Program-made: the position numbers and the translations under genes
Part shown: piece after piece, positions 1 through 7,039 of the stretch
How the letters are laid out: the number at the start of each line of letters is the position of its first letter
Numbering within the stretch: position 1 is the stretch's first letter
Notes under the pieces: model-generated
The model's database searches: none
What the model saw: the letters and a program-made list of their open reading frames with translations, nothing else
Told to the model about the DNA's origin: nothing
Source of the DNA: Nocardioides aurantiacus
Lineage (GTDB): Bacteria > Actinomycetota > Actinomycetes > Propionibacteriales > Nocardioidaceae
NCBI RefSeq assembly: GCF_003752505.1
Contig: NZ_RKHO01000001.1
Span: 620,001-684,000, forward strand
DNA length: 64,000 nt
Reading direction: 5' to 3'

Positions 1-376
1 GGTCGGCGTCGACCTTGTTCTGCACGGTGACGTGCAGCGACAGCGGCTGGGCGTCCTGGCGGGTGAGGTGCTCGCTCCAGCGCTCCTGCCACCCGGCGTG
101 GAGGTCGACCAGCGGGGGACAGCCGAGCCGGTACGCCGCACCGCGGCCCAGCGACCGGACCTCCTCGACGGCGACCGGCAGCGGCGCCCGGTCGGCGGCG
201 GACCCGAGCACCTCCTCCACGTCCGCGCGCAGGGCTGCGGGGAGGGCGTGGAACAGGGTCACGTGCGCGCCGACCGCGGTCCGGCCGGCCGGGAACAGCG
301 CGCGCCGCTCGGCCTCGAACCGGGCCTGCGTGGGGTCGTCGAGCAGCAGCGTCACGATCAGCGGGGCGTCGGTCAC
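1..376 (-). CDS. 2'-5' RNA ligase family protein (3' end outside window)
   Basis: The gene reads leftward from a GTG at 376 and runs off the window edge, so only about 125 residues are visible. Two HxT motifs typical of the 2H phosphoesterase / RNA ligase fold are present: AHVTLFH near residue 41 and LHVTVQN near residue 117, spaced as expected for the two halves of the active site. Members act on 2',5'- or cyclic phosphate bonds in RNA or nucleotides, but the substrate cannot be told here. The start is divergent from the thioesterase at 448. The ATG slightly upstream (385) is out of frame and stops at once, so the GTG is preferred. Confidence 0.7.
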   Translation of the reverse strand, partial: MTDAPLIVTLLLDDPTQARFEAERRALFPAGRTAVGAHVTLFHALPAALRADVEEVLGSAADRAPLPVAVEEVRSLGRGAAYRLGCPPLVDLHAGWQERWSEHLTRQDAQPLSLHVTVQNKVDAD

Positions 377-447
377 CCCGCCATGGTGACGGTCCCGTCC
401 ACACGGCCGGGTGCGCCCTCGCGGCGGTCGCTGGTTGACTGCGGGGC

Positions 448-858
448 ATGAGCGACTCACCGTTCCCCCCCGGCATGGAGACCACCGGACAGTTCGCGGA
501 CTGGCTCGGCATCGAGCTGGCCGAGACCTCCGGCGACCGCGTGGTCGCGACGTGGTCGGCCGCACCCAAGCTCCACCAGCCCTACGGCATCGTCCACGGC
601 GGAGTGCACTGCAGCGTCGTGGAGACGCTCGCCAGCATCGGGGCCGCGTTCTGGCTCGGCGAGAAGGGCCAGGTCGTCGGCGTCAACAACAACACCGACT
701 TCTACAAGGCCGTGCGCGAGGGCACGCTCACCTCGACCGCCACCCCGGTCCACCGCGGCCGCTCCCAGCAGGTGTGGGCCGTCGAGACCGTCACCGAGGA
801 GGGCACGGTCGTCTCGCGCGGCCAGGTCCGTCTGCAGAACCTGTACGCCGAGCGCTGA
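448..858 (+). CDS. PaaI-family hotdog-fold thioesterase
   Basis: The product has 136 residues, the usual length of single hotdog-domain acyl-CoA thioesterases. The signature HGGVHCSVVETLAS starts at residue 50: the HGG loop, then the long central helix that should carry the acidic catalytic residue (Glu59). A second strand pair (VGVNNNTDFYKAV) follows as in PaaI/YbgC-like enzymes. It probably hydrolyses an aryl- or acyl-CoA in the cytoplasm. The gene stands alone, divergent from the RNA ligase-like gene and convergent with the methyltransferase, with only 6 bases between their stop codons. The substrate is not known. Confidence 0.85.
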   Translation: MSDSPFPPGMETTGQFADWLGIELAETSGDRVVATWSAAPKLHQPYGIVHGGVHCSVVETLASIGAAFWLGEKGQVVGVNNNTDFYKAVREGTLTSTATPVHRGRSQQVWAVETVTEEGTVVSRGQVRLQNLYAER

Positions 859-864
859 GCGCCG

Positions 865-1620
865 CTACGTCTCCTGCCCGGCGGGCGGTGCCGCCGGCCG
901 ACGTACGACGAGCAGGTAGTTCTTGGGCATCCCGGCCTTGGTGTACTTCCACCGGCCGTCCGCCCGGGCCAGGGACGGCGCCACGGCACCCGCCAGCCGG
1001 GCGGTGAGCCACAGCAGCGGCGTGAGGTAGAGCGCGCGCTTGCGCCCGACGGCGGCGCGCACCTGGCGTGGGTCCGTCGGCAGCGCGCGTGACATCACGT
1101 CGAGCTGGTAGGACGACGTGGCCAGGTAGCCCTCCAGCCAGACCAGCCGCACCACCTCGAAGCCCGCGTCCTCGAACAGGCGGCGCAGCCCGAAGCGGGT
1201 GTAGCGGAAGAAGTCGTAGGGCACCTGGTGCTCGGCGTAGAACAGCGGGGCCGAGCACATCAGCCGTCCCCCCGGGCGCAGCACGCGATGGAGCTCCTGG
1301 ACCGCCGCCGCCGGGTCAGGCAGGTGCTCGAGCACCTGGTTGAAGAGGATCCGGTCGAAGCGACCGTCCTCGACCGGGATGTCGGTCAGGTCGCAGACGT
1401 AGTCCAGCGGGGCGTACTTCGTGGAGAGCTGCGCGAAGTCGGCCGCCTCGTAGTGCGCGTGGTCGAACAGGTGGCGGTACGGCGACCGACCGGCGCCCGC
1501 GTCGAGGACGCGCATCCCGGGCTCGGTGTTGCGCGCGAACCTCGCGACCTGGGTGGCCAGCTGCTCGCGCGACGGGTTCGGCGCGCGGCGGACGGGACGG
1601 CGTCGTCGAGGTGCGGTCAC
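865..1620 (-). CDS. class I SAM-dependent methyltransferase
   Basis: The product has 251 residues from a GTG at 1620. The SAM-binding glycine motif VLDAGAGRSPY lies at residues 38-48 and the post-II motif (FDRILFNQVLEHLPDP) near 90-105, followed by VLRPGGRL, the classic Methyltransf_11 pattern. The C-terminal third is basic and ends in a conserved-looking tail (KYTKAGMPKNYLLVVRRP), as in methyltransferases that act on sugars, lipids or small metabolites. It follows the ATP-grasp gene on the same strand after about 50 bases and could be its last operon member. The frame continues open upstream, but that stretch only shadows the ATP-grasp gene. Confidence 0.8.
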   Translation of the reverse strand: MTAPRRRRPVRRAPNPSREQLATQVARFARNTEPGMRVLDAGAGRSPYRHLFDHAHYEAADFAQLSTKYAPLDYVCDLTDIPVEDGRFDRILFNQVLEHLPDPAAAVQELHRVLRPGGRLMCSAPLFYAEHQVPYDFFRYTRFGLRRLFEDAGFEVVRLVWLEGYLATSSYQLDVMSRALPTDPRQVRAAVGRKRALYLTPLLWLTARLAGAVAPSLARADGRWKYTKAGMPKNYLLVVRRPAAPPAGQET

Positions 1621-1669
1621 GCGCCGCAGTCTCCCCGACGGGACCGGTCGATGCCAGCACCGCGAGGGC

Positions 1670-2956
1670 TCAGTCCAGGGTGGGCAGGTTGTCGCTGACC
1701 CGCTGCGTGCGCCACAGCAGCTGCTGGCCGTACGCCGGCTCGAGGGCGTCGCTGATGACGTGGGGCACGACGCGGCTGTAGTAGTCGGTGACGGGGCCGT
1801 CGGACTCCCGGACGATGCCGCCAGCGGCCTCCCCGTCGACGATCCAGGACCCGACCATCGCGTAGTTGTCGCCGTCGGCGGCGGTGCCGAAGTTGGGCAG
1901 CTCGACGTACTGCTGGTAGACCATGCGGTCGCCGGCGTACGCCCCGTCCTTGACGACCTCGGTGCCGTCGGCGCGGTGGACCACGATGTTGTCGCCCTCA
2001 CGGCCGCGCAGCGGCTTGGCGATCCACTCCTCGAGGTCGCGCGGCTCGTCGAAGTAGGCGGGGAGCAGGTAGGGGCACTCGGGCCACATCTCCCACAGCA
2101 CCGGCAGCAGCGCCTTGGTCGAGAGCAGCACCTTCCAGGCCGGCTCGACCCACTTCACCGGACTGAGCTCGGCACCCGAGAGCAGGATCTGCCCGACCGG
2201 GTCCTCCTCGAGCATCGCCTCCCAGGGGTAGAGCTTGAAGGCGGCGCGGATCTCCTCGCCGTTGGCGTCGAGGAAGCGACCGCGCCCGGCCTGGTCGACG
2301 TGCTCGTTCCACTGGATCATCTCGATCGGCTGCACCGAGACCGTGAGCCCGGCCTGCGAGGCGGTGTCGGCCATGTAGTGGACGGTCATCTCCTCCTCGC
2401 CGGAGGTGTCGGCCTGGCTGTGGAACAGGTGCAGCCGGTGGCCGGGGACGCGGCCCTGCCGGGCCAGCTCGCGCCAGCGGTCGACGAGCCGCTCGTGCAG
2501 GCTGTTCCACTGGTCGGTGTCCTCGGAGAAGGACATGTCCTCCTTCCAGTGCCACTGCGCCACCGCGGTCTCCACGAGCCCGGTCGGGGTGTCGCCGTTG
2601 AGCTCCATCATCCGCAGGTCGATGCCGTCGTAGCGCAGGTCGAAGCGGCCGTAGATGCTCGGGTCGCCGCGTCGGATCGAGTCGCGGACGTGCTCGAGGG
2701 TCCCGCGGGGGAGCCGCAGCGCGTCCTCGTCGAGGTCGCGCAGCATCTTCGGCACGGCCTCCAGGCACATCCCCCAGAGCTGCTCGGTCGCCTTCTCCAT
2801 CACCTCGACCTCGTCGCCGGTGAACTCGTACCACGCCGCCTCGTTCCAGTACGGCGCCGTGCCCCCGCCGGGCAGGTCGGTCTCGGGGAAGATCAGCCCC
2901 TGCTGCTTGACGGTCTGCAGGAACTGCGTGCGCGGGACGCTGGAGTGACGCCACAT
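1670..2956 (-). CDS. glutathionylspermidine synthase-like ATP-grasp amidoligase
   Basis: The product has 428 residues, matching the synthetase-only members of the GSP_synth family (YgiC/YjfC type). Recognisable blocks are YGRFDLRYDG and MMELNGDTPTG in the first third and a C-terminal ATP-grasp region with SPVKWVEPAWK and KPLRGREGDN. The family joins a carboxylate to an amine using ATP. The N-terminal amidase of bifunctional Gsp is absent, and glutathionylspermidine itself is unlikely in an actinobacterium, so the true substrate is unknown. It is the distal gene of a minus-strand run after DUF350 (10-base gap), a lipoprotein and a K+-channel-like protein. That company suggests an envelope role rather than thiol metabolism. 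Confidence 0.85.
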   Translation of the reverse strand: MWRHSSVPRTQFLQTVKQQGLIFPETDLPGGGTAPYWNEAAWYEFTGDEVEVMEKATEQLWGMCLEAVPKMLRDLDEDALRLPRGTLEHVRDSIRRGDPSIYGRFDLRYDGIDLRMMELNGDTPTGLVETAVAQWHWKEDMSFSEDTDQWNSLHERLVDRWRELARQGRVPGHRLHLFHSQADTSGEEEMTVHYMADTASQAGLTVSVQPIEMIQWNEHVDQAGRGRFLDANGEEIRAAFKLYPWEAMLEEDPVGQILLSGAELSPVKWVEPAWKVLLSTKALLPVLWEMWPECPYLLPAYFDEPRDLEEWIAKPLRGREGDNIVVHRADGTEVVKDGAYAGDRMVYQQYVELPNFGTAADGDNYAMVGSWIVDGEAAGGIVRESDGPVTDYYSRVVPHVISDALEPAYGQQLLWRTQRVSDNLPTLD

Positions 2957-2966
2957 GGCGGCCGGC

Positions 2967-3407
2967 TCAGGCGATCGAGGCGCAGACGATGGCCGAGATG
3001 GCCAGCGTCGAGGCCGCGCTCAGCACGGCCAGGGGCACCACCGGCCCGGGGGTGCAGACCACGGCGCGCAGGTTGCCGGGCGTGACGAGGTCGATGGCGA
3101 CCAGCATCACCGCGTTGAGGGCGCAGCCGACCAGCCCGAAGACCAGCGTCCAGAGCAGGGCGTAGCCCAGGTCGGTGTCGCCGTTGGTCCAGATCGCGGT
3201 GAACACCACCGCGCCGTTGCCGATCACCCAGGCGGCCGCGACCGTGGCGGCGGAGTACGACGCCCCGTGCTCGGTGGTGCCGAGCAGGTGGCGTCCGAGG
3301 TGGCCGGGGGTGAGCAGGTCGAGCACCACGTAGGCCAGCACCAGCACGGCGCCGGCCAGGACGGCGTACACGACGGCGTGGTAGAGCGCGGTCCAGAGGT
3401 CGAACAT
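2967..3407 (-). CDS. DUF350 (YjfL-like) integral membrane protein
   Basis: The product has 146 residues with four hydrophobic segments at about 8-30, 48-70, 82-104 and 120-144. The repeat-like organisation (DLLTPGHLGRHLL in the first half, DLVTPGNLRAVV in the second) is diagnostic of DUF350, which is made of two tandem halves. The start is the ATG at 3407, preceded by a purine-rich GAAAGG box. The function of the family is unknown. It travels with GSP-synthase-like ATP-grasp genes in many bacteria, as it does here with 10 bases between the genes. The upstream neighbour is a short lipoprotein. Confidence 0.85.
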   Translation of the reverse strand: MFDLWTALYHAVVYAVLAGAVLVLAYVVLDLLTPGHLGRHLLGTTEHGASYSAATVAAAWVIGNGAVVFTAIWTNGDTDLGYALLWTLVFGLVGCALNAVMLVAIDLVTPGNLRAVVCTPGPVVPLAVLSAASTLAISAIVCASIA

Positions 3408-3442
3408 GGGCGGCCTTTCGGTCGGTCGGGAGCCGGGGCGGC

Positions 3443-3859
3443 TCAGGAGGAGGAGACGCCCTTGGAGGAGCCGAAGCCCCCGGACTTGGAGTAGGACTTG
3501 AACGACGTCGCCCCGTCGGCGGGGAGCCCGCCGCGCTGGACGCTGCGCCCGGAGCTGACCAGGCCGGATCCGTTGAAGGTGCCGCCGGAGACGGGGGCGC
3601 CGACCGCCGGGATGGACCGGGCCGACTGGGTGCCGAGGTAGTACCAGAAGAAGGCGCCCCCGACCCCGGAGCCCCCGTCGTAGTCCTGCGGGTCGTCGCT
3701 GGCGTCGCACTGGCCGTCGTCGACCCGCTCCTGGGTCTGCGGGTCGACGCACACGGCCGCGACGTCGGGGTCGCCGCCGCAGCCGCTCAGGCTGGAGGCG
3801 GCGAGCACGGTGAGGCCGAGCGGGACGGCCCGGCTGGCGCGACGGAGGGTGGTGGTCAT
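3443..3859 (-). CDS. small lipoprotein of the ATP-grasp/DUF350 operon
   Basis: The product has 138 residues and a type II signal peptide: basic start (MTTTLRRASR), hydrophobic core and the lipobox LSGC at about residues 25-28. The mature part begins with a Cys-containing segment (CVDPQTQERVDDGQC), followed by a Gly/Tyr/Trp-rich stretch (FFWYYLGT) and a Ser/Gly-rich tail ending GFGSSKGVSSS. It should be anchored on the outer face of the membrane. The start codon overlaps the stop of the upstream channel gene (ATGA at 3856-3859), indicating translational coupling. No enzymatic motif is seen. It may be the equivalent of the DUF1190-type partner in enterobacterial yjf loci, but that is inference. 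Confidence 0.75.
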   Translation of the reverse strand: MTTTLRRASRAVPLGLTVLAASSLSGCGGDPDVAAVCVDPQTQERVDDGQCDASDDPQDYDGGSGVGGAFFWYYLGTQSARSIPAVGAPVSGGTFNGSGLVSSGRSVQRGGLPADGATSFKSYSKSGGFGSSKGVSSS

Positions 3860-4323
3860 GGGTGCTCCTGCTGCCGGGGGTGGTGGACGGGGGCGTGGGC
3901 CTGCTCGGGGGCCAGCTCGAGGGCCCGCTCGAGGGCCTGGGGTCCGTGGTCGTGCTCGACCTGCAGTCGCAGCAGCGCGTTGTTCTCCCGCAGCAGCCCC
4001 AGCATCTCGCGCTGCTCGGCGTCGGTGAACGCGTCCGGGTCGTGCAGCACCGCGCGGGTGAAGTGGGCGCCGGCGCACAGCACCAGCAGCAGCATCGAGA
4101 GCATGAACAGCACGGCGACGCCGCGTCCCGCGGTGGTCACGGGGGAGTAGTCGCCGTACCCCGTGGTGGTGCCGGTGACGATCGCCCACCACATCGAGGC
4201 GACCGGACCGGTGCCCTCGATGGCCCAGTAGAGGCCCGAGGCGACCAGGAAGTCGGCCACGAGCACCGCCAGCAGCAGCCGCGGCTCGTTGACCACGCGG
4301 TGCAGCACGCGCTTGACGGCCAT
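3856..4323 (-). CDS. two-TM potassium channel family protein
   Basis: The product has 155 residues: TM1 at about 15-35, a pore helix, the K+ selectivity filter TTTGYGDYS at residues 52-60 and TM2 at about 66-90. A cytoplasmic tail with coiled-coil character follows (AEQREMLGLLRENNALLRLQVEH), consistent with a tetrameric channel. No RCK/TrkA-N ligand domain is encoded, so gating would come from the tail or a partner. The ATG at 4323 heads the operon channel, lipoprotein, DUF350, ATP-grasp. Its TGA overlaps the lipoprotein ATG by 4 bases. Presence of an ion channel with a DUF350/ATP-grasp module implies an envelope or ion-homeostasis function. Confidence 0.88.
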   Translation of the reverse strand: MAVKRVLHRVVNEPRLLLAVLVADFLVASGLYWAIEGTGPVASMWWAIVTGTTTGYGDYSPVTTAGRGVAVLFMLSMLLLVLCAGAHFTRAVLHDPDAFTDAEQREMLGLLRENNALLRLQVEHDHGPQALERALELAPEQAHAPVHHPRQQEHP

Positions 4324-4535
4324 CCCTCACGCTCCCCCCGGCCCGCACCCGCGCCGGCCTCCGGGGGCACGTTAGGGCACGCGGCGACCGCGCACAGCAC
4401 TTCCGCGCCGAGGGGTGTGACGGGTCTCCGTCAGACGGCCGCGAGGGGGCGGTCCTCTCCGGGCAGCTCGCCGGTGGCAGGACGAACCCTCCCGAACCGC
4501 CTCCGGTCGGGCCGCTCGCGTGGCAACCTGGGGTC

Positions 4536-5003
4536 GTGAGCCCCCCGCAGCAGCGCCGGCCGGACCACGTCTTCGTGGCGCCGAGCCCGCTGCGCGTCGT
4601 GGTGAAGCTGCTCCTCGCGCTGTCGTTCCTCGGCCTGGGGGTGGCGCTGTGGCTGCTGTGGCAGGACCAGCGGACGTGGCTGGTGGCCGTCGCCGTCGTG
4701 CTCGCCGTCGTGCTGGTGCTGTGCTGGGTGACCCTGATGGCGCGGGTGCCGCAGCGCATCACCATCACCGGGCCGATGGTGCACATCCACCGGGGCGCGG
4801 AGGTGCACCGCTTCGACCTCGAGGACCCGGGCGTCGACATGCTCGTCCGCGACGGGTCGGTCGCCTTCGGCCACTACCGCGACAACTGGGTGATCGTGCA
4901 GGCCCGCGACGTCGACTGGCGGCCGTTCATGGACGTCGTCATGAACTACCAGAACCGTGCCGACAGCAACGCCGAGGCCCGTGACGAGCGCTTCAAGCGC
5001 TGA
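4536..5003 (+). CDS. membrane protein with two N-terminal TM helices and a PH-like C-terminus
   Basis: The product has 155 residues from a GTG at 4536. A short polar N-terminus leads into two adjacent hydrophobic helices (about 24-44 and 48-69), then a soluble beta-rich region (RITITGPMVHIHRGAEVHRFDLED and onward) that reads like the bacterial PH-domain proteins often annotated as membrane proteins of unknown function. It ends in a charged tail. No catalytic motif is visible. The gene is divergent from the channel operon, separated by about 210 bases, and may belong functionally with it. That is only proximity. Confidence 0.65.
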   Translation: MSPPQQRRPDHVFVAPSPLRVVVKLLLALSFLGLGVALWLLWQDQRTWLVAVAVVLAVVLVLCWVTLMARVPQRITITGPMVHIHRGAEVHRFDLEDPGVDMLVRDGSVAFGHYRDNWVIVQARDVDWRPFMDVVMNYQNRADSNAEARDERFKR

Positions 5004-5041
5004 CCCGGACCGAGATCGCGGAAGAAACTTCCGGAATCGGC

Positions 5042-5066
5042 GGAACCTTCGCGCTCCGGCGACGAT
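5042..5066 (+). promoter_or_regulatory. candidate ECF-type promoter
   Basis: GGAAC at 5042-5046 is followed after 16 bases by CGAT at 5063-5066, the layout of ECF sigma promoters (GGAAC, 16-17 bases, CGTC/CGAT). It could allow autoregulation of the sigma gene at 5338. This is a pattern match only. Confidence 0.3.
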
Positions 5067-5080
5067 TACCGCAGGGAATG

Positions 5081-5101
5081 GCCCACGAGAACCCCGTGGG
5101 C
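5081..5101 (+). repeat. 7-bp hairpin in the sigma leader
   Basis: GCCCACG (5081-5087) pairs perfectly with CGTGGGC (5095-5101) around a 7-base loop. It sits between the candidate promoter and the small reading frame at 5116. Confidence 0.4.
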
Positions 5102-5115
5102 AGGGGGGCACCGGG

Positions 5116-5253
5116 ATGTTGCTCGAGGAGCACGTCGACGCCCACCTGACCTGCGAGGCACCTCGTGACCAAGCCCCACCTCCCGCTCCCGGTCACACCG
5201 GGACGGGCACCGGTGCGAGGGGACGCGCGACGTCCCTCCGGCACCCCCGATGA
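5116..5253 (+). CDS. possible 45-residue leader peptide
   Basis: An ATG at 5116 opens 45 codons ending at TGA 5251-5253, exactly where the large inverted repeat starts. A G-rich stretch (CAGGGGGGCACCGGG) could serve as ribosome binding site. The sequence starts MLLEEHVDAHLTCEAPRDQ and then becomes Pro/Gly/Arg-rich with no known motif. It may be chance in GC-rich DNA or a leader ORF controlling the downstream sigma gene. Confidence 0.2.
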   Translation: MLLEEHVDAHLTCEAPRDQAPPPAPGHTGTGTGARGRATSLRHPR

Positions 5254-5304
5254 CGTAACCTGTCGGCCACCCCTACCCCCCGTTGGTGGCCGGCAGGTTA
5301 CTTC
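5252..5304. repeat. 19-bp inverted repeat upstream of sigma factor
   Basis: The core arms GTAACCTGTCGGCCAC (5255-5270) and GTGGCCGGCAGGTTAC (5286-5301) are complementary at 15 of 16 positions. Two more pairs outside one mismatch extend the arms to 19 bases. The loop is 15 bases and pyrimidine-rich. It could be an attenuator or terminator hairpin in RNA, or a dyad operator. No U-tract follows. Confidence 0.6.
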
Positions 5305-5337
5305 GGGGGACGACCGAGCGACGAGGAGCCCGAGCGC

Positions 5338-5880
5338 GTGGAGCTGTCCGACGACGTCGTCCGCGACGCCGCCGCCGGCGACCCGCTGGCCACCCGTCAG
5401 GTCTACGAGGCCCTCTCCCCGCGGGTGCTCGGCTACCTGCGCTCCCGCGGTGTCGAGGATCCCGAGGGCTGCACCTCCGAGGTCTTCCTGGCCCTCGTGC
5501 CGCGCCTGGCCGGTGTCGACGGCGGGGCGGCCGGACTCCGCACGCTGGCGTTCTCGGTCGCGCACGCCCGGGTCGTCGACGACGCCCGGCGACGCGCGCG
5601 CCGCCCGCACGTCCTGGCCTACGAGCCCGAGCACGACGACCGCACCAGCGAGTCGGCGGAGCAGCACGCCGTCACCAGCGTCGAGGCGGAGCGGGCGGTG
5701 CGACTGATGCAGCGGCTCGGTGAGGACCAGCGCGCGGTCGTCTCGCTGCGCGTGGTCGGTGACCTGACCCTCGAGGAGACCGCCCAGGTGCTGGGCAAGA
5801 CGGTGCCCTCGGTCAAGCAGCTGCAGCGGCGTGGGCTCGAGCGCCTGCGCGAGCTCATGGTCGCCCCGGAGGTGCCGTGA
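5338..5880 (+). CDS. RNA polymerase sigma-70 family (ECF-like) factor
   Basis: The product has 180 residues from GTG 5338. The N-terminal half corresponds to region 2 (AGDPLATRQVYEALSPRVLGYLRSRG, then EVFLALVPRL). The C-terminal half is region 4 with a clear helix-turn-helix (GDLTLEETAQVLGKTVPSVKQLQRRGLERLRELM, about residues 140-173). It should direct RNA polymerase to stress-type promoters. The stop codon overlaps the ATG of the next gene (TGATG), so the membrane protein downstream is probably its partner or anti-sigma factor. The preceding leader carries a GGAAC-type promoter, hinting at autoregulation. Confidence 0.85.
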   Translation: MELSDDVVRDAAAGDPLATRQVYEALSPRVLGYLRSRGVEDPEGCTSEVFLALVPRLAGVDGGAAGLRTLAFSVAHARVVDDARRRARRPHVLAYEPEHDDRTSESAEQHAVTSVEAERAVRLMQRLGEDQRAVVSLRVVGDLTLEETAQVLGKTVPSVKQLQRRGLERLRELMVAPEVP

Positions 5881-6989
5881 TGAGCCGGACCCAGCTCGAC
5901 GCCCTGCTGGCGGAGTCCGTCGACGGTCTCGACGCCGTCGACCGCGACCACCTCCGCGAGGAGCTCGGGAGCCTGCTGTCCCTGGTCGACGACACGCCCC
6001 CGACCCCCTCGGCCGAGCTGGCCGAGCTGCTGGGCCCGCCCGCCCCCGAGGCGGCTGCCGGCCCCGACCTCGCCCGCGTGGTCCCGCTGCGGCGGCTCAC
6101 GGGTCCGCGCGGTGCCGTCACCGGCGCCGTCGTCCTCGCCGTCGCCACCGTCGGGGCGACCGGGCTCTCGGCCGCGGCCAACTCGCTGCCCGCCCCGCTC
6201 CAGCGCCAGGTCTCGGAGCTGTCCCGCTCCTACCTGCCCTTCGACTTCCCGCGCCCGCGCGGCGTCCTCGACCGCACCCCCACGCTCGAGGACCTGCCGG
6301 ACCCGGAGTCCCTGTCGGGCGTGCCCGCCGCGCCGCTCCCCGGGACCCCGGCCGCCGACGACGCGGACGGCGAGGCCCGCGTCCCCACCACGACGCGGGG
6401 CGGGGTCACCCGCGGCCCGCAGCAGGTGGCGGCGCGCGACGACGCCCGGCTCGGCGCCGCTCCGCGCTCGAGCACCGTGACCGTGCGGCCCACCGCCTCG
6501 CCCAGTCCTTCGGCGTCGCCGTCCGGCACCCGCGCGCGACACGACGACGCGCCGCGCCCGCGGCGCGAGCAGGCCGGCGACGGCGCCGCCGCGCCAGACG
6601 GCGCCACCGGCCCTCGGACCCGGGGCCCCGCCGTCGCGTCGGCCTCGGCGTCACCCGCCCCGTCCCCGGCCGCCGCCCCCGCACCCGCCGCCGCACCCAC
6701 CGCCGCACCCGCACCCGCCGCCGCACCCACACCCGCCGCCCCCGACCAGGAGCCCGACCGGCCGCCGACCACGAGCAGCGACCGTGGCCGGGGTGCGCAG
6801 GGCACGGGCAGCAAGGGCCCGGAGAGCAGCGCCGACAAGGGGTCCGGCAAGGGAGCCCCGCGGTCCGACGAGGGCCGTGCCGACGGGCAGCCCGACCGGT
6901 CGACCGAGCCGCGCGACGCCACCGGCCCCACGTCGGTCCTCGGCCGGAGCGCGCAGCTCCTCGACCGGGTCACCGGCACCACGGGCTGA
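5880..6989 (+). CDS. single-pass membrane protein with Ala/Pro-rich exterior, putative sigma partner
   Basis: The product has 369 residues if read from ATG 5880, which overlaps the sigma stop codon; a GTG one codon earlier is the alternative. Residues 1-77 are acidic and cytoplasmic, 79-98 form one TM helix, then a short conserved-looking segment (ANSLPAPLQRQVSELSRSYLPFDFPRP) precedes about 260 residues of Pro/Ala/Ser/Thr and charged low complexity. An (AP)n-type repeat lies at roughly residues 255-285. No zinc-finger motif of classic anti-sigma factors is visible. Position and topology suggest it senses the envelope for the sigma factor, but this is inference. Confidence 0.6.
   Translation: MSRTQLDALLAESVDGLDAVDRDHLREELGSLLSLVDDTPPTPSAELAELLGPPAPEAAAGPDLARVVPLRRLTGPRGAVTGAVVLAVATVGATGLSAAANSLPAPLQRQVSELSRSYLPFDFPRPRGVLDRTPTLEDLPDPESLSGVPAAPLPGTPAADDADGEARVPTTTRGGVTRGPQQVAARDDARLGAAPRSSTVTVRPTASPSPSASPSGTRARHDDAPRPRREQAGDGAAAPDGATGPRTRGPAVASASASPAPSPAAAPAPAAAPTAAPAPAAAPTPAAPDQEPDRPPTTSSDRGRGAQGTGSKGPESSADKGSGKGAPRSDEGRADGQPDRSTEPRDATGPTSVLGRSAQLLDRVTGTTG
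6655..6745 (+). repeat. in-gene Ala/Pro codon repeat
   Basis: Short repeats built on GCACCCGCCGCC units recur several times and encode an Ala-Pro spacer in the membrane protein's outer region. They are in frame and coding, so slippage would lengthen or shorten the spacer in steps of 12-24 bases. Confidence 0.6.
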
Positions 6990-7039
6990 CGCGGCCCGCG
7001 CCGACCCCGTCCGGCCCCGGCTGGCAGGATCGTCGGACC

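Larger units (their letters stand above)
5004..5337 (+). other. structured leader region before the sigma factor gene
   Basis: These 334 bases carry no confident gene. They contain a GGAAC-type ECF-like promoter (5042-5066), a 7-bp hairpin (5081-5101), a possible 45-codon reading frame (5116-5253) and a long near-perfect inverted repeat (5252-5304) ending 33 bases before the sigma factor start. Together they look like a regulated 5' leader. Confidence 0.5.

Noticed and set aside
865-2001. Longer methyltransferase start (378 residues)
   Set aside because: The added N-terminal part overlaps the ATP-grasp gene in another frame and is Ser/Thr/Pro-rich noise; GTG 1620 fits the domain.
6655-6745. 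GCACCC-type repeat considered as non-coding repeat
   Set aside because: It lies in frame inside the sigma-linked membrane protein and encodes an Ala-Pro spacer.
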